Shown here in pieces: positions 1 to 9,074 of a stretch of 64,000 bases of DNA. Source of the DNA: Gemmatimonadaceae bacterium (lineage in GTDB: Bacteria > Gemmatimonadota > Gemmatimonadetes > Gemmatimonadales > Gemmatimonadaceae); the NCBI GenBank assembly GCA_036504815.1, contig DASXUN010000023.1, forward strand, positions 1 to 64,000. The letters run 5' to 3'. Positions within the stretch are counted from its first letter, which is position 1. Each line of letters starts with the position of its first letter. The notes under the pieces were generated by a model, which did no database searches, was not told the origin of the DNA, and worked only from the letters and a program-made list of their open reading frames with translations. The position numbers were made by a program, and so were the translations under genes.

Positions 1-65
1 GTGGGGGGGGGCCCCGCTTCCCTGTTCACCGCGAACGCGGCGCAGACATCACGCCTGGCGTCCGC

Positions 66-1679
66 CTACTTCAGCCGCGGCTTCGTTGAACGCGGCACCG
101 GCGTGCAGGTGGGCCACGTGCGCGGCGCCTGTGCCCCGGCGCGCGCCGGCGCCCCCGGCGGTCCACCCGCCGGCAGCGTGTTCAGGTCGACCTTCTCGCG
201 CGTGATGAAGGACGGATCCTCCGACGCGAGATATGCAAGGCTCGCCACGAGCGTGGCGTTGTGCTTGAGATCGTCGAGCACGACCTTGTCGAACGTGTCG
301 CGCGTCGTGTGCCAGGTGACCACGCCGTAGTCCCACGACGCGCCGCCCATGCCGAAGGCGGGAACGCCGTGGCAGGCGAACGAGGCGTCGTCCGTGCCTC
401 CCATCGAGGGACGTCCGGCCGAACCGTCGAACGGAATCATCCCCTGCATCTCCGGCTTCAACTGCTTGAGCCATCCGGCAAGGTGCACGCCGGCATTCGG
501 CAGGCCGCCGGCGTTGAGGCGCGTCACCCGTCCCGTGCCGCCGTCCTGATTGAACACGCCCTGCAGTCCCTTGAGCACTTCCGGGTGATCCTCGGCAAAC
601 GCGCCCGAGCCCACGAGCCCTTCCTCTTCACCGGCCCACAGCCCGATGAGGATGGTGCGCTGCGGCTTGGGCAGCACCTGCTTCAGGATGCGCATGGCCT
701 CCAGCATCATCACCGAGCCCGTGCCGTTGTCGGTGGCGCCGCTGCCGCCATCCCACGAATCGAAGTGCGCCGAGAGAACGATGTACTCCTCTGGCTTCGT
801 CGTCCCCGGGATGCGGCCGATGATGTTCGAGATCGGCTGCTCGCCGAGCAGTTCCGATTCGAGGTTGAGCCGGATCTTCGGATGCTGGTCGTTGTCGGTC
901 AGGCGGAAGACGAGGCCGTAGTCCTCGCACGAGAGCGCGACCGTCGGCACCTTCTCCGTGTACGTCTCGAAGAGCGCGAGGCCGCCGCGCGAGTTGGTCG
1001 GGCGCGAACTGATGACGCCCGCCGCGCCGGCCTCCTCGAGACGGACGGCGAGCTCACCGCCGCCGAGCGCGAGGCTCAGCCCGGTGCCGCGCACGTTGCG
1101 TCCGCCCCACTCCTTCGCGTTGTCGGCGCGCCAGGCGCTGTCACGCGCGATGGTTGCCGGCAGGCCGTTCTTCACGATGTCCTCGGTCGGACGGCACGAG
1201 GCGAACGGCGCCGAGACGAGCACGAGCTTGCCCTTCACGGCCGGCAGCCATTTCACGAACTCGGTGCTGTCGGCGAAATGCGGCAGGATGATCGTCTCGG
1301 CGATCTTGTCCTTGCCCTTCGTGCCCGGCGAGAAGCCGAGCATCATCCCCTCGAGCGTCCGCACGCGCGGCGCGATGAGATCGATGTGCGAGTACCCGCG
1401 GCGCCAGCCGCGCCAAGTGCCGAAGTTCTCCCGGTTGGCTTCGATCCCCCAGCTGCCGAGGGTGTTCATCGCCCAGGCTTCCGCCGCCGCCATGTCGGGA
1501 CTGCCGAGCAGGCGCGGGCCAAGCGAGTCGAGCAGGACCTGCGCGAGGCGCGGCGCCTGCGAACTGTCCATGCCCAGGGTCCAGATCCGCTGGATGGCCG
1601 CGTCAGCGGTGGGCGCGCCTTGCGCGCGCAGCGAGGCCGCGCTGGCAACCAGCGCGGCGATGAGAAGAGTGCGACGCAT
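66..1679 (-). CDS. Secreted M28-family zinc peptidase with PA domain
   Basis: A 537-residue secreted metallopeptidase, predicted to remove N-terminal residues from peptides in the periplasm or outside the cell. Residues 1-19 form a signal peptide ending at LRAQ. A protease-associated (PA) insert lies around residues 140-260. The M28 catalytic part follows, with the ligand motif AHFDSWDGGSGATDNG (His305), the GEEEG segment, a DDASF motif and a C-terminal WHTTRDT histidine. The last 30 residues are rich in Gly, Ala, Pro and Arg and look poorly conserved. The next gene on this strand, the kinase, lies upstream and ends 81 bp before this start. The family is clear; the exact substrate cannot be read. 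Confidence 0.88.
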   Translation of the reverse strand: MRRTLLIAALVASAASLRAQGAPTADAAIQRIWTLGMDSSQAPRLAQVLLDSLGPRLLGSPDMAAAEAWAMNTLGSWGIEANRENFGTWRGWRRGYSHIDLIAPRVRTLEGMMLGFSPGTKGKDKIAETIILPHFADSTEFVKWLPAVKGKLVLVSAPFASCRPTEDIVKNGLPATIARDSAWRADNAKEWGGRNVRGTGLSLALGGGELAVRLEEAGAAGVISSRPTNSRGGLALFETYTEKVPTVALSCEDYGLVFRLTDNDQHPKIRLNLESELLGEQPISNIIGRIPGTTKPEEYIVLSAHFDSWDGGSGATDNGTGSVMMLEAMRILKQVLPKPQRTILIGLWAGEEEGLVGSGAFAEDHPEVLKGLQGVFNQDGGTGRVTRLNAGGLPNAGVHLAGWLKQLKPEMQGMIPFDGSAGRPSMGGTDDASFACHGVPAFGMGGASWDYGVVTWHTTRDTFDKVVLDDLKHNATLVASLAYLASEDPSFITREKVDLNTLPAGGPPGAPARAGAQAPRTWPTCTPVPRSTKPRLK

Positions 1680-1760
1680 ATGTAGGTCGAGAAAGAGATG
1701 GAAGACGCGGTGCGGGGGCCTGCTGAAGCTTACGCACTGCGCGGCGATTCGTTCATCCGT

Positions 1761-4463
1761 TCACGACGCGCGTCGCTCACTCCATGCGGCCAGCTTGGCG
1801 CGCAGTTCCTCGAAGCGCACGGGCTTGGTGAGATAGTCATCCATCCCCGCCGCCTCGCACCGCTCCCGATCCTCCGGCAGCGCGCCCGCCGTCAGCGCAA
1901 TGATTACCGGCTGTGCGGCAAGTGCCTGCGACGCACGAATGCGTTGCGTGGCCTCGAGGCCGTTCATCTCGGGCATCTGCACGTCCATGAAGACGAGGTC
2001 GACGCCGCCATCGATCACCAGCCGCATCGCTTCGGCGCCATCGGCGGCCGTGCTGACGGCGGCGTTTCCCAGCTTCTGGAGCATTGACTTGATGAGCAGG
2101 CGGTTCACCGGGCTGTCGTCGGCCACCAGGATGCGCCATCCGGTGACCTTGGACAGCGGGGCCGCCCCGCTGGCGGCATCGACCGACGCACTTGCCGCAT
2201 GCGTATCGAGCGTCTCGGCGAGCAGCGCCGCGAGCAGCCGCGGACGCAGCGGCTTCATCAGCCGTCCATGGAACAGGGCATCGACCGCTTCGTCGTCCGG
2301 ACGCGCGCGGCGAGGCGCCGACATGAGGATGAGCGCCGGCCGTACCTCGCGGATCGCGCGCACCCCGCGGGCAAACGCCCCGCCGTCCTCCTGCGGCATG
2401 TCCTGATCGACCAGCGCGACGTCGAACGGCTCACCCTGATTGAGCAACTCCAGCGCCTCCGCCGCTGACGCGGCGGCCCGGGTCACCATTCCCCACCCTT
2501 CAGTCAGTTCCTGCAGCACGTGCCGGGTCGTGGCGTTGTCATCCACGACGAGCAGTCGCTTGCCGCGCAACCGCTGCCGCGCCTCGTCCTCGGCGGACGA
2601 ATCGAGCGCGGGGGCCGCATCGGCGGCGCGACAGCGCATGGTGAATTCGAAGGTGGACCCGGCGCCTTCGCGACTGTCCACGCGGATGGTGCCGCCCATG
2701 AGTTCGACGAGGCGCGCCGAGATCGACAGGCCAAGTCCGGTGCCGCCGTAGCGCCGCGTCGTGGAGGCGTCGGCCTGCGAGAACGGCGTGAAGATGCGAC
2801 CCAGGCGATCGGCGGGAATGCCGGCGCCGGTGTCTCGCACCCGCACGCGCACGATCACCGCATCATCCTCACGGGCGGCGACGTCCGCCGAGATGTGAAC
2901 GTCGCCGCGTTCCGTGAACTTGATCGCGTTGCCAACGAGGTTGATGAGCACCTGCCCGAACCGCAGCTTGTCGAACGCCAGGGCGGGCGGGAGCGCGGGA
3001 TCCACCCAGTGCACGAGTTCGAGTCCCTTGTTGAACGCCGTCGTCCCCAGCAGCGTCGCAACCTCCTCCACCGAGTCGCGCAGGTCGGCCACCACGGGAT
3101 CCAGCTCGAGCTTGCCGCTCTCGACCTTGGAGAAATCGAGGATCTCATTCAGCACGACGAGCATCGCGGCGCCGCTGTTCTGGATGATCTCCACGTAACC
3201 GTGCTGCTCGGGAGTCAGGCGGGTGGTGCCGAGCAGATCCGCCATGCCGATGACGCCGTTCATCGGCGTGCGGATCTCGTGGCTCATGCGCGCCAGGAAG
3301 TCCGACTTCGCCTTGGTTGCCGATTCGGCTGCGTCCTTGGCCTCCTGCAGGCTGGCGGAGAGGAGTTCCGCTTCGCGGCGCCGCGCGCGCATCACCATCA
3401 GGAGATAGGCGGCCAGCAGCACGGCGACGACCGAGGCCACCGCAAGACGCCGGTTCGCGGTGACTTCACGGCGCAGCGTCGCGTTCTCCCGTTCCCGCTG
3501 CGAGCTCTCGTATCCCGCCTGCAGGTTCTTCAAGGCGCGATAGCGTTCCTGCCGTGCGAGACTGTCCTGCAGGATCGCGGCGCGACTGCTGTAGCGGTAC
3601 GCGTCCTGCCACTGCCCGCGCGCCGCGTAGGCCTCGGCGACGTAACCCATCACCTCGTGGTCGGTGCTGTCCTCGGCCAGGCGCTGCAGCCCGAACCGCA
3701 GCGCCTCTTCCGGCTGGCCAAGCTTGAGCGACACCCGGGCGAGATCGTTGTAGACGTGCAGCAACGTGACGGCGGGCACAGAGTCGGATCGACTGACCTG
3801 GAGGTAGCGCTCCAGCGCGGCCGCGTAGCGCTTCTTTCCTTCCAGCGCCCAGCCCATCGTGCGCAGGCTGGTCAGCGCATTCGACTCGATCTTGAGCGCG
3901 GTCCAGCGGCGGTAGGCCGCTTCGCTGTTCACGAGCGCAGAGTCGAACTGCCGCAAGGCGCTGTGCACCTCGCCCAGCCGGCTGTAGGCGTAGGCGATGC
4001 CATTGGCGTTGCCGCGATGCATCTGCAGCTGCAGCGCCCGCCGCGCGTAGTCGAGCGCCTGCTCCTTCTCGCCCTCGCGCAGGAAGGACGCCGCGATGTT
4101 GTTCAGCGCGTAGCCCTGCTCGACTTCCACCTTCGCCGCCTCGGCGACGCGCAGCGCGTCGAAGAAGTAGCGGGACGCCGTCTTCTCATCGTCGAGCCAC
4201 TGGTAGTAGACGCCAATCTGGTTCAGCGCCTGCGCCTCGCCGTCCGCAAAACCGATGCTGCGCGCGAGCTCCAGCGCCTGCTGTCCCACCCGGATGGCGT
4301 CGGCGGGCCGGGTGCGACGCATGGCCCAGGCGTCGGCGTTCAGCGTGCGCACCTTGACCGTGTCGGGAAGCTGACTGAAGGCCTGTGGGCGCGCGGGGAG
4401 TTGCGCACCGAGACTTCCCGCCAGCAACACCATCAGTGCGGCATCGCAAAGGGTGAGGCGCAT
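1761..4463 (-). CDS. TPR-containing hybrid sensor histidine kinase with two receiver domains
   Basis: A 900-residue membrane hybrid kinase. The chosen ATG at 4463 begins a signal peptide ending near LGAQ; an in-frame start 42 codons upstream would add a non-signal stretch. Order of parts: periplasmic TPR-like repeats (about 40-300), a coiled linker, one membrane segment (about 338-358), HisKA with [10 protein letters not shown] (His395), HATPase_c with the DTGAGIP and GGTGLGLSI motifs, then two receivers with phospho-acceptors Asp686 (LVDQDMP) and Asp827 (VFMDVQMP). There is no HPt domain, so phosphate must leave through an unlinked protein or the second receiver. The gene is divergent from the arsenic island, with 148 bp between them; nothing shows that it senses arsenic. 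Confidence 0.9.
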   Translation of the reverse strand: MRLTLCDAALMVLLAGSLGAQLPARPQAFSQLPDTVKVRTLNADAWAMRRTRPADAIRVGQQALELARSIGFADGEAQALNQIGVYYQWLDDEKTASRYFFDALRVAEAAKVEVEQGYALNNIAASFLREGEKEQALDYARRALQLQMHRGNANGIAYAYSRLGEVHSALRQFDSALVNSEAAYRRWTALKIESNALTSLRTMGWALEGKKRYAAALERYLQVSRSDSVPAVTLLHVYNDLARVSLKLGQPEEALRFGLQRLAEDSTDHEVMGYVAEAYAARGQWQDAYRYSSRAAILQDSLARQERYRALKNLQAGYESSQRERENATLRREVTANRRLAVASVVAVLLAAYLLMVMRARRREAELLSASLQEAKDAAESATKAKSDFLARMSHEIRTPMNGVIGMADLLGTTRLTPEQHGYVEIIQNSGAAMLVVLNEILDFSKVESGKLELDPVVADLRDSVEEVATLLGTTAFNKGLELVHWVDPALPPALAFDKLRFGQVLINLVGNAIKFTERGDVHISADVAAREDDAVIVRVRVRDTGAGIPADRLGRIFTPFSQADASTTRRYGGTGLGLSISARLVELMGGTIRVDSREGAGSTFEFTMRCRAADAAPALDSSAEDEARQRLRGKRLLVVDDNATTRHVLQELTEGWGMVTRAAASAAEALELLNQGEPFDVALVDQDMPQEDGGAFARGVRAIREVRPALILMSAPRRARPDDEAVDALFHGRLMKPLRPRLLAALLAETLDTHAASASVDAASGAAPLSKVTGWRILVADDSPVNRLLIKSMLQKLGNAAVSTAADGAEAMRLVIDGGVDLVFMDVQMPEMNGLEATQRIRASQALAAQPVIIALTAGALPEDRERCEAAGMDDYLTKPVRFEELRAKLAAWSERRAS

Positions 4464-4577
4464 GCAGTTCCATTGAAGAGGTGCAACCTTGGCCGAAATT
4501 GACTGTACTGCCCCAGCGCCCCGCAAGGCAGTCGGCACCGCACGACCCAGTTCAGCACCGCCGGTTTCCGGTGCCCC

Positions 4578-4607
4578 TTGACGCACCAATATTTTTTGAT
4601 ATATTCA
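4578..4607 (+). promoter_or_regulatory. arsR promoter with overlapping ArsR operator
   Basis: A -35-like TTGACG (4578-4583) is followed after 16 nt by a -10-like TATATT (4600-4605). The operator-like CAATATTTTTTGATATATT (4587-4605) covers the spacer and the -10. A start of transcription 6-8 nt after the -10 would fall on the arsR ATG at 4612, implying a leaderless mRNA. The same operator recurs before arsM. Confidence 0.62.
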
Positions 4608-4611
4608 TTTC

Positions 4612-4953
4612 ATGGCCACCGCCACCCGCGCATCACTGCCCGACCTCGCGCGCGCCGAGACGCTCTTCCACGCGCTGTCGGATGCCACGCGGCTCTCGAT
4701 TCTCGAGATGCTGCGCGACGGCGAGCGCTGCGTGTGCGAACTGCAGGAGGAGCTCGACGCCGCGCAGTCGCGGCTGTCGTTCCACCTGCGCGTTCTCAAG
4801 GAAGCCGGACTGGTGACGGATCGGCGCGAGGGTCGGTGGTCGCACTACCGGATCGTCCCGGGCGCCCTGGCCGAAGTGCACGACCTCACCGTGGCGATGC
4901 AGCCGCGGGGCAAGGTCCTGCCCGTTCGCCGGGTGGGTGCCTGCTGCGGGTAG
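4612..4953 (+). CDS. arsR: ArsR-family arsenite-responsive repressor
   Basis: A 113-residue winged-helix repressor, normal length for the family. The DATRLSILEML segment opens the DNA-binding domain. The CVCEL motif, the classic As(III)-binding site at the start of the recognition region, is present, and the protein ends in a Cys pair (ACCG) that could add ligands. It is the first gene of the arsenic island and is expected to repress its own promoter and the arsM promoter, because a near-identical operator lies before both. No Shine-Dalgarno sequence precedes the ATG, which fits leaderless translation. The family call is firm; arsenite as inducer is inferred from the cysteines and neighbours. 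Confidence 0.93.
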   Translation: MATATRASLPDLARAETLFHALSDATRLSILEMLRDGERCVCELQEELDAAQSRLSFHLRVLKEAGLVTDRREGRWSHYRIVPGALAEVHDLTVAMQPRGKVLPVRRVGACCG

Positions 4954-4975
4954 CCTTTTTTTGTCTCGTATTCAG

Positions 4976-4996
4976 CAAGATTTCTTGATATATTGA
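4976..4996 (+). promoter_or_regulatory. Second ArsR-type operator, upstream of arsM
   Basis: CAAGATTTCTTGATATATT starts at 4976. Its first 12 bases are a perfect inverted repeat, CAAGA-TT-TCTTG. Over 21 bp it differs from the arsR site at three positions. A TATATT (4989-4994) inside it may be a -10 box, with a strong ribosome site GGAGG at 5001-5005 just after. No convincing -35 was found. Confidence 0.6.
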
Positions 4997-5012
4997 CCTT
5001 GGAGGATTTCCG

Positions 5013-5987
5013 ATGACCGCGACACCCAAAGGTTCACACACGCCCCTCCCCACCATGCCGACGACGCTCGATGAGATTCGCGCCACGGTGCAGGCGCGCT
5101 ACGGTGCCGCCGCGCGGCAGGTCACGAGCAGTGCCGCGCCGAAGGCCAGCTGCTGCGGTCCGGCCGACGACGCCGGCAGCTGCTGCGGCTCGAGCGCCGA
5201 TTCCTGGGATCCAATCACGTCGGACCTGTACGAGGCGGGCGAGACTGCCGGCCTCCCGGCCGAGGCGCTGCTCGCGTCGCTCGGTTGCGGCAATCCCACG
5301 GCCCTCGCCCAGCTGGCGGAAGGCGAGGTGGTGCTCGACCTCGGCTCCGGCGGCGGCATCGATGTGCTGCTCTCGGCCAAGCGCGTGGGGCCCACGGGCA
5401 AGGCGTACGGCCTCGACATGACGGACGAGATGCTCGCGCTCGCGCTGGAGAACAAGGCCCGGGCGGGCGTCGCCAACGTCGAGTTCCTCAAGGGACATAT
5501 CGAGGCCATCCCGCTGCCGTCCGGCACGGTGGACGTCATCATCTCGAACTGTGTCATCAACCTCTCGGGCAGCAAGCGCGACGTGCTGCGCGAAGCGTTC
5601 CGGGTGCTGAAGCCCGGCGGCCGACTCGCGGTCAGCGACATCGTGGTGCGCGAGGGGCTTCCGCTGGCCATCCAGCAGAGCATGGCCGCCTGGACCGGCT
5701 GCGTGGCGGGCGCGCTGGAAGAGCAGCAGTTCCTGGCGCTGCTGCGCGAAGTCGGCTTCGCCGACGCATCGATCGAGCCGACCCGTGTGTACACGCGTGA
5801 GGATGCGCTGTCGCTGATCCAGGGCACGCAGCTCGACGCGTCGCTCGCCGACGAGATTGACGGCAAGGTCATGAGTGCCTTCATCCGCGCCACCAAGCCC
5901 GGCGGATCGCCGCGCAGCGCCGCACCGCGCCGCGAGCTCGCCACGCTGGAGGCCGCGACGCCGTCTGGTCGTCGCTCATGCTGCTGA
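5013..5987 (+). CDS. arsM: Arsenite S-adenosylmethionine methyltransferase
   Basis: A 324-residue class I SAM methyltransferase that methylates As(III) in the cytosol. The SAM-binding motif LDLGSGGGIDVLL, the VIISNCVINLS segment with a conserved Cys, and the WTGCVAGAL segment are all typical of ArsM. N-terminal cysteine pairs (Cys47-48, Cys57-58) and a C-terminal Cys pair offer further arsenic ligands. The start is set by GGAGG seven bases upstream; an internal Met15 is possible. It follows arsR after 59 bp containing the second operator, so it may be transcribed both from arsR and on its own. Confidence 0.93.
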   Translation: MTATPKGSHTPLPTMPTTLDEIRATVQARYGAAARQVTSSAAPKASCCGPADDAGSCCGSSADSWDPITSDLYEAGETAGLPAEALLASLGCGNPTALAQLAEGEVVLDLGSGGGIDVLLSAKRVGPTGKAYGLDMTDEMLALALENKARAGVANVEFLKGHIEAIPLPSGTVDVIISNCVINLSGSKRDVLREAFRVLKPGGRLAVSDIVVREGLPLAIQQSMAAWTGCVAGALEEQQFLALLREVGFADASIEPTRVYTREDALSLIQGTQLDASLADEIDGKVMSAFIRATKPGGSPRSAAPRRELATLEAATPSGRRSCC

Positions 5988-6003
5988 CCACGGAGTGAAC
6001 GCG

Positions 6004-6498
6004 ATGACAACGACTGTCACCGAAGCGGAATCGCCGCCGATGCCGCAACTGCGCGCGGCGAGTCCCGCCGACCTTCCCGCCGTCGAGGCGCTGCTCCGCA
6101 GCAGCGGCCTGCCGCTGGATGGGGTGCGTGATGCCTTGCGGGACTTCGTCGTCGCCGAGTCCGGCGATGCGCTGGTGGGCGTGGCCGGCCTCGAAGTCTG
6201 CTGCGAGCATGCCTTGCTGCGTTCCGTGGCCGTCGCTCCGGAATGGCGATCGCATGGCCTGGGCCGGGCGCTCGTGACGCGGCTCATCGCCGAGGCGGAG
6301 GCGCGCGATATCCGTGCGCTCTACCTGCTCACGGCCACCGCGGAAGGCTACTTCCCGAGCTTCGGCTTCACGCCGGTCGCGCGCGCCGACGTACCGGCCG
6401 ACGTGCAGCAGACGGCGGAGTTCCAGGGTGCGTGCCCGGCCACGGCCACGGTCATGTGCCGCGCGATGCCACGTTCGCACGACGTCACTTCCGCATGA
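6004..6498 (+). CDS. arsN2: ArsN2-like GNAT acetyltransferase
   Basis: A 164-residue GNAT-fold N-acetyltransferase. The acetyl-CoA loop appears as LLRSVAVAPEWRSHGLGRALV, followed by the typical GYFPSFGFTPV end. The family found in ars operons acetylates organoarsenical amino acids such as arsinothricin; that substrate is inferred from family and location. The ATG at 6004 begins 16 bp after arsM ends, and the stop overlaps the acr3 start (ATGA), indicating translational coupling. A generic GNAT of other specificity is the alternative. Confidence 0.8.
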   Translation: MTTTVTEAESPPMPQLRAASPADLPAVEALLRSSGLPLDGVRDALRDFVVAESGDALVGVAGLEVCCEHALLRSVAVAPEWRSHGLGRALVTRLIAEAEARDIRALYLLTATAEGYFPSFGFTPVARADVPADVQQTAEFQGACPATATVMCRAMPRSHDVTSA

Positions 6499-7574
6499 CA
6501 CAACGCGCCGCAGCCAAGCGTCTTGACTTCTTCGAGCGATATCTCTCGCTCTGGGTGCTGGCCTGCATGGTGGTCGGCGTCGCCATTGGCCGGCTGGCGC
6601 CGGACTTCACGCGCGGCCTGAGTGCGCTCGAGTTCGGCACGAGTTCGCACGTGAACATCGTCATCGCCGTGCTCATCTGGCTGATGATCTACCCAATGAT
6701 GCTCAAGATCGACTTCGGCGGCATCAAGGGCGTCTTCGTTCGCCCCAAGGGACTGTTCATCACGCTGTTCGTGAACTGGCTGGTCAAGCCGTTCAGCATG
6801 GCCCTGCTCGGGTATCTGTTCATCACGTCGCTGTTCGGCCGCGTGCTGGGCTGGATCGATCCGGAGACGGCGCGGAATTACGTCGCCGGCCTGATCATCC
6901 TGGCCGCGGCGCCGTGCACCGCGATGGTGTTCGTCTGGAGCTACCTGACCGATGGCGATGGGCCGTACACGCTCGCCCAGGTGGCGATCAACGACCTCAT
7001 CATGGTCTTTGCGTTTGCCCCCATCGTGATGTTCCTGGTCGGCGTCAGCGGCGTCGTGATTCCCGCAGCGGTGCTCTTCACCTCGGTCATCGTCTTCATC
7101 GTCATCCCGCTGTCGGCGGGCTGGATCAGCCGCACGCTGCTGATCGGGGCCAAGGGCACGGCGTGGTTCGAGTCGGCCTTTCTCCCCCGATTCCGCCCCG
7201 TGACGATCGTCGCGCTGCTCGCCACGCTCGTGCTGATCTTCGCCTTCCAGGCGGAGAACATCGTGACCAACTGGATCGCGGTGCTGCTGCTCGCCGTGCC
7301 CATCCTGATCCAGGTCTACTTCAACTCGAGCCTCACCTACCTGCTCATGCGGCTGTTCCGCGTGAAGCACAACGTGGCCACCCCGGGCTCCCTCATCGGG
7401 GCGAGCAACTTCTTTGAGTTGGCGGTGGCGGTGGCGATCACGTTGTTCGGCCCGACCAGCGCCGCGGCGCTGGCCACCGTGGTTGGCGTGCTGGTGGAGG
7501 TGCCGGTCATGCTTTCGGTCTGCCGGATCTGCACGTCGTCGCGCGGCTGGTACGACCGCGGCCTGGTCGCCTAG
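6495..7574 (+). CDS. acr3: Arsenite efflux permease Acr3
   Basis: A 359-residue polytopic inner-membrane protein with about ten hydrophobic segments, belonging to the ACR3 arsenite exporters of the bile/arsenite/riboflavin transporter superfamily. The conserved APCTAMVFVWS motif carries the essential Cys, and the ending with GASNFFELAVAVA is typical. The ATG overlaps the arsN2 stop by four bases; in-frame sequence further upstream is an overlap artefact. With arsA downstream, the pump may work with the ATPase or alone on the proton motive force. Confidence 0.95.
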   Translation: MTQRAAAKRLDFFERYLSLWVLACMVVGVAIGRLAPDFTRGLSALEFGTSSHVNIVIAVLIWLMIYPMMLKIDFGGIKGVFVRPKGLFITLFVNWLVKPFSMALLGYLFITSLFGRVLGWIDPETARNYVAGLIILAAAPCTAMVFVWSYLTDGDGPYTLAQVAINDLIMVFAFAPIVMFLVGVSGVVIPAAVLFTSVIVFIVIPLSAGWISRTLLIGAKGTAWFESAFLPRFRPVTIVALLATLVLIFAFQAENIVTNWIAVLLLAVPILIQVYFNSSLTYLLMRLFRVKHNVATPGSLIGASNFFELAVAVAITLFGPTSAAALATVVGVLVEVPVMLSVCRICTSSRGWYDRGLVA

Positions 7575-7585
7575 GAGACGCCGCC

Positions 7586-8332
7586 ATGCGCTATGCGCTC
7601 ATCTCCGATATCCACGCCAACCTGCCGGCGCTCGAAGCGGTGCTGGCCGACATCGGCGCCCGCCCCGACGTCTCCGCGACATACCACTTGGGCGACCTGG
7701 TGGGCTATGCGCCGTGGCCCAACGAGGTCGTGCAGCGCCTGCGCCGCGCGGGAATCGCCGGAGTGGCCGGAAACTACGACACCACCGTCGCGGCGCACGC
7801 CAAGCACTGCGGGTGCCGTTCAGAGGACGCGAAGCAGGAGGAGCTGGCGCACCAGAGCTTCGCGTGGACGCTCGCCCACACGTCCGCGGAGTCCAAGGCG
7901 TTCCTGGCCGCACTGCCGTTTCGGCTCGACGTGCGTCCGCTGTTCGGGCATGCGAGCGGGCCAACCGTCACGCTGCTCCATGGCAATCACGTGCTGAACA
8001 CGGTTTACGTGACGGCGGACCGAAGTGACGAGTTTCTGCAGAAGATGGGCGCGGCGATCGGCGCCCGGGCCGGTGACGTGATCGCCTTCGGGCACACGCA
8101 CAAGCCGTGGCACCGAATCGTTGAGGATGTGCACTTCGTGAACACCGGCAGTGTCGGACGCCCCAAGGATCTCGACTGGCGCGCGGGGTACGTCCTGCTG
8201 GACATATCCGCCGCCGCGGTCACGGTAGAGTTCGTGCGTGTCGAGTACGACGTGGAGGCGGCGGCGCGTGGCGTGATGGACGCCGGCTTGCCGACGGAGT
8301 TCGCCGACTTCCTGCGCAGCGGCGGGCGCTGA
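7586..8332 (+). CDS. Calcineurin-like metallophosphoesterase of the arsenic island
   Basis: A 248-residue metallophosphoesterase. Metal-ligand motifs are in order: SDIH (Asp8, His10), GDLVG (Asp37), GNYD in place of the usual GNHD, LLHGN, and FGHTHKPW. Such enzymes are often seen in ars clusters, but their substrate is not established. The start lies 11 bp after acr3, so it is in the same operon. The 65 bp that follow before arsD contain no clear terminator. Phosphodiester or organophosphate hydrolysis is inferred from the fold only. Confidence 0.82.
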   Translation: MRYALISDIHANLPALEAVLADIGARPDVSATYHLGDLVGYAPWPNEVVQRLRRAGIAGVAGNYDTTVAAHAKHCGCRSEDAKQEELAHQSFAWTLAHTSAESKAFLAALPFRLDVRPLFGHASGPTVTLLHGNHVLNTVYVTADRSDEFLQKMGAAIGARAGDVIAFGHTHKPWHRIVEDVHFVNTGSVGRPKDLDWRAGYVLLDISAAAVTVEFVRVEYDVEAAARGVMDAGLPTEFADFLRSGGR

Positions 8333-8397
8333 GGGGGCGTCAGTGGGAACTTTGTCGACTCGACTTTGGCATCACCATTACTGATAGGGACCGTGCG

Positions 8398-9063
8398 ATG
8401 ACCACCGTGCAAGTGTTCGACCCCGCCATGTGCTGCTCCACCGGAATCTGCGGACCCACGGTCGATGCGAAGCTGGTGCGCTTTGCCGCCGACCTCGACT
8501 GGCTGAAAAGCCAGGGTGTGGCCGTCGACCGGTTCAACCTTGCCCAGCAGCCGGCCGCGTTCGCCGCCGACAGCGACGTGAGGCGCGAGCTCGAGGCGAA
8601 GGGCGAGGACGCCCTGCCGTTCGTGAAAGTGGACGGCAAGGTGCGGAGCGTTGGTTCCTATCCGACGCAGTCCGCGCTGGCCGAATGGGCCGGACTGGAC
8701 GCGCCCAGCCCCAGCATCTTCAGCGAGCACGTGGCGGAGCTCGTCGCCATCGGCGCGGCCATCGCGTCGAACTGCGAGGCGTGCTTCAAGTTCCATTACG
8801 ACAAGGCGCGCAAGCTCGGCGTGTCACGCGAAGACATGCTGCAGGCGGTGGCCGTGGGCCAGATGGTAAAGGAAGCGCCCGCCAAGTCGGTGCGGGATCT
8901 CGCGCATCGCATCCTGAAGTCGGACGTGTCCGCGGCCGGCCGCGCTTCAGCGAAGGCGCGAACGCTGGCAACGCTTCCGGTGGCCCCCGAGGCGACCGAC
9001 GCTGGCTGCTGCACACCCGCCGCAGCCGGTGCCGCGGGCGACAAGAAGTCCGGCTGCTGCTGA
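8398..9063 (+). CDS. arsD: ArsD metallochaperone fused to an AhpD/CMD-like domain
   Basis: A 221-residue two-domain protein. Residues 1-100 are ArsD, the chaperone that hands As(III) to ArsA, with the diagnostic Cys12-Cys13-Cys18 trio. Residues 105-185 resemble carboxymuconolactone decarboxylase/AhpD proteins, with a CxxC motif (NCEACFKFH) inside an alpha-helical repeat. The tail carries two more Cys pairs (GCC and SGCC). ArsD alone is usually about 120 residues, so this is a fusion. The AhpD part suggests a thiol-disulfide role, perhaps keeping the ArsD thiols reduced (inference). arsA begins 12 bp later. Confidence 0.88.
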   Translation: MTTVQVFDPAMCCSTGICGPTVDAKLVRFAADLDWLKSQGVAVDRFNLAQQPAAFAADSDVRRELEAKGEDALPFVKVDGKVRSVGSYPTQSALAEWAGLDAPSPSIFSEHVAELVAIGAAIASNCEACFKFHYDKARKLGVSREDMLQAVAVGQMVKEAPAKSVRDLAHRILKSDVSAAGRASAKARTLATLPVAPEATDAGCCTPAAAGAAGDKKSGCC

Positions 9064-9074
9064 GCGAAGCGATC

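Noticed and set aside
1..65. G/C run at the window start as a hairpin or gene end
   Set aside because: The run is too short to interpret at a cut edge; the M28 gene ends at 66 and no feature can be supported.
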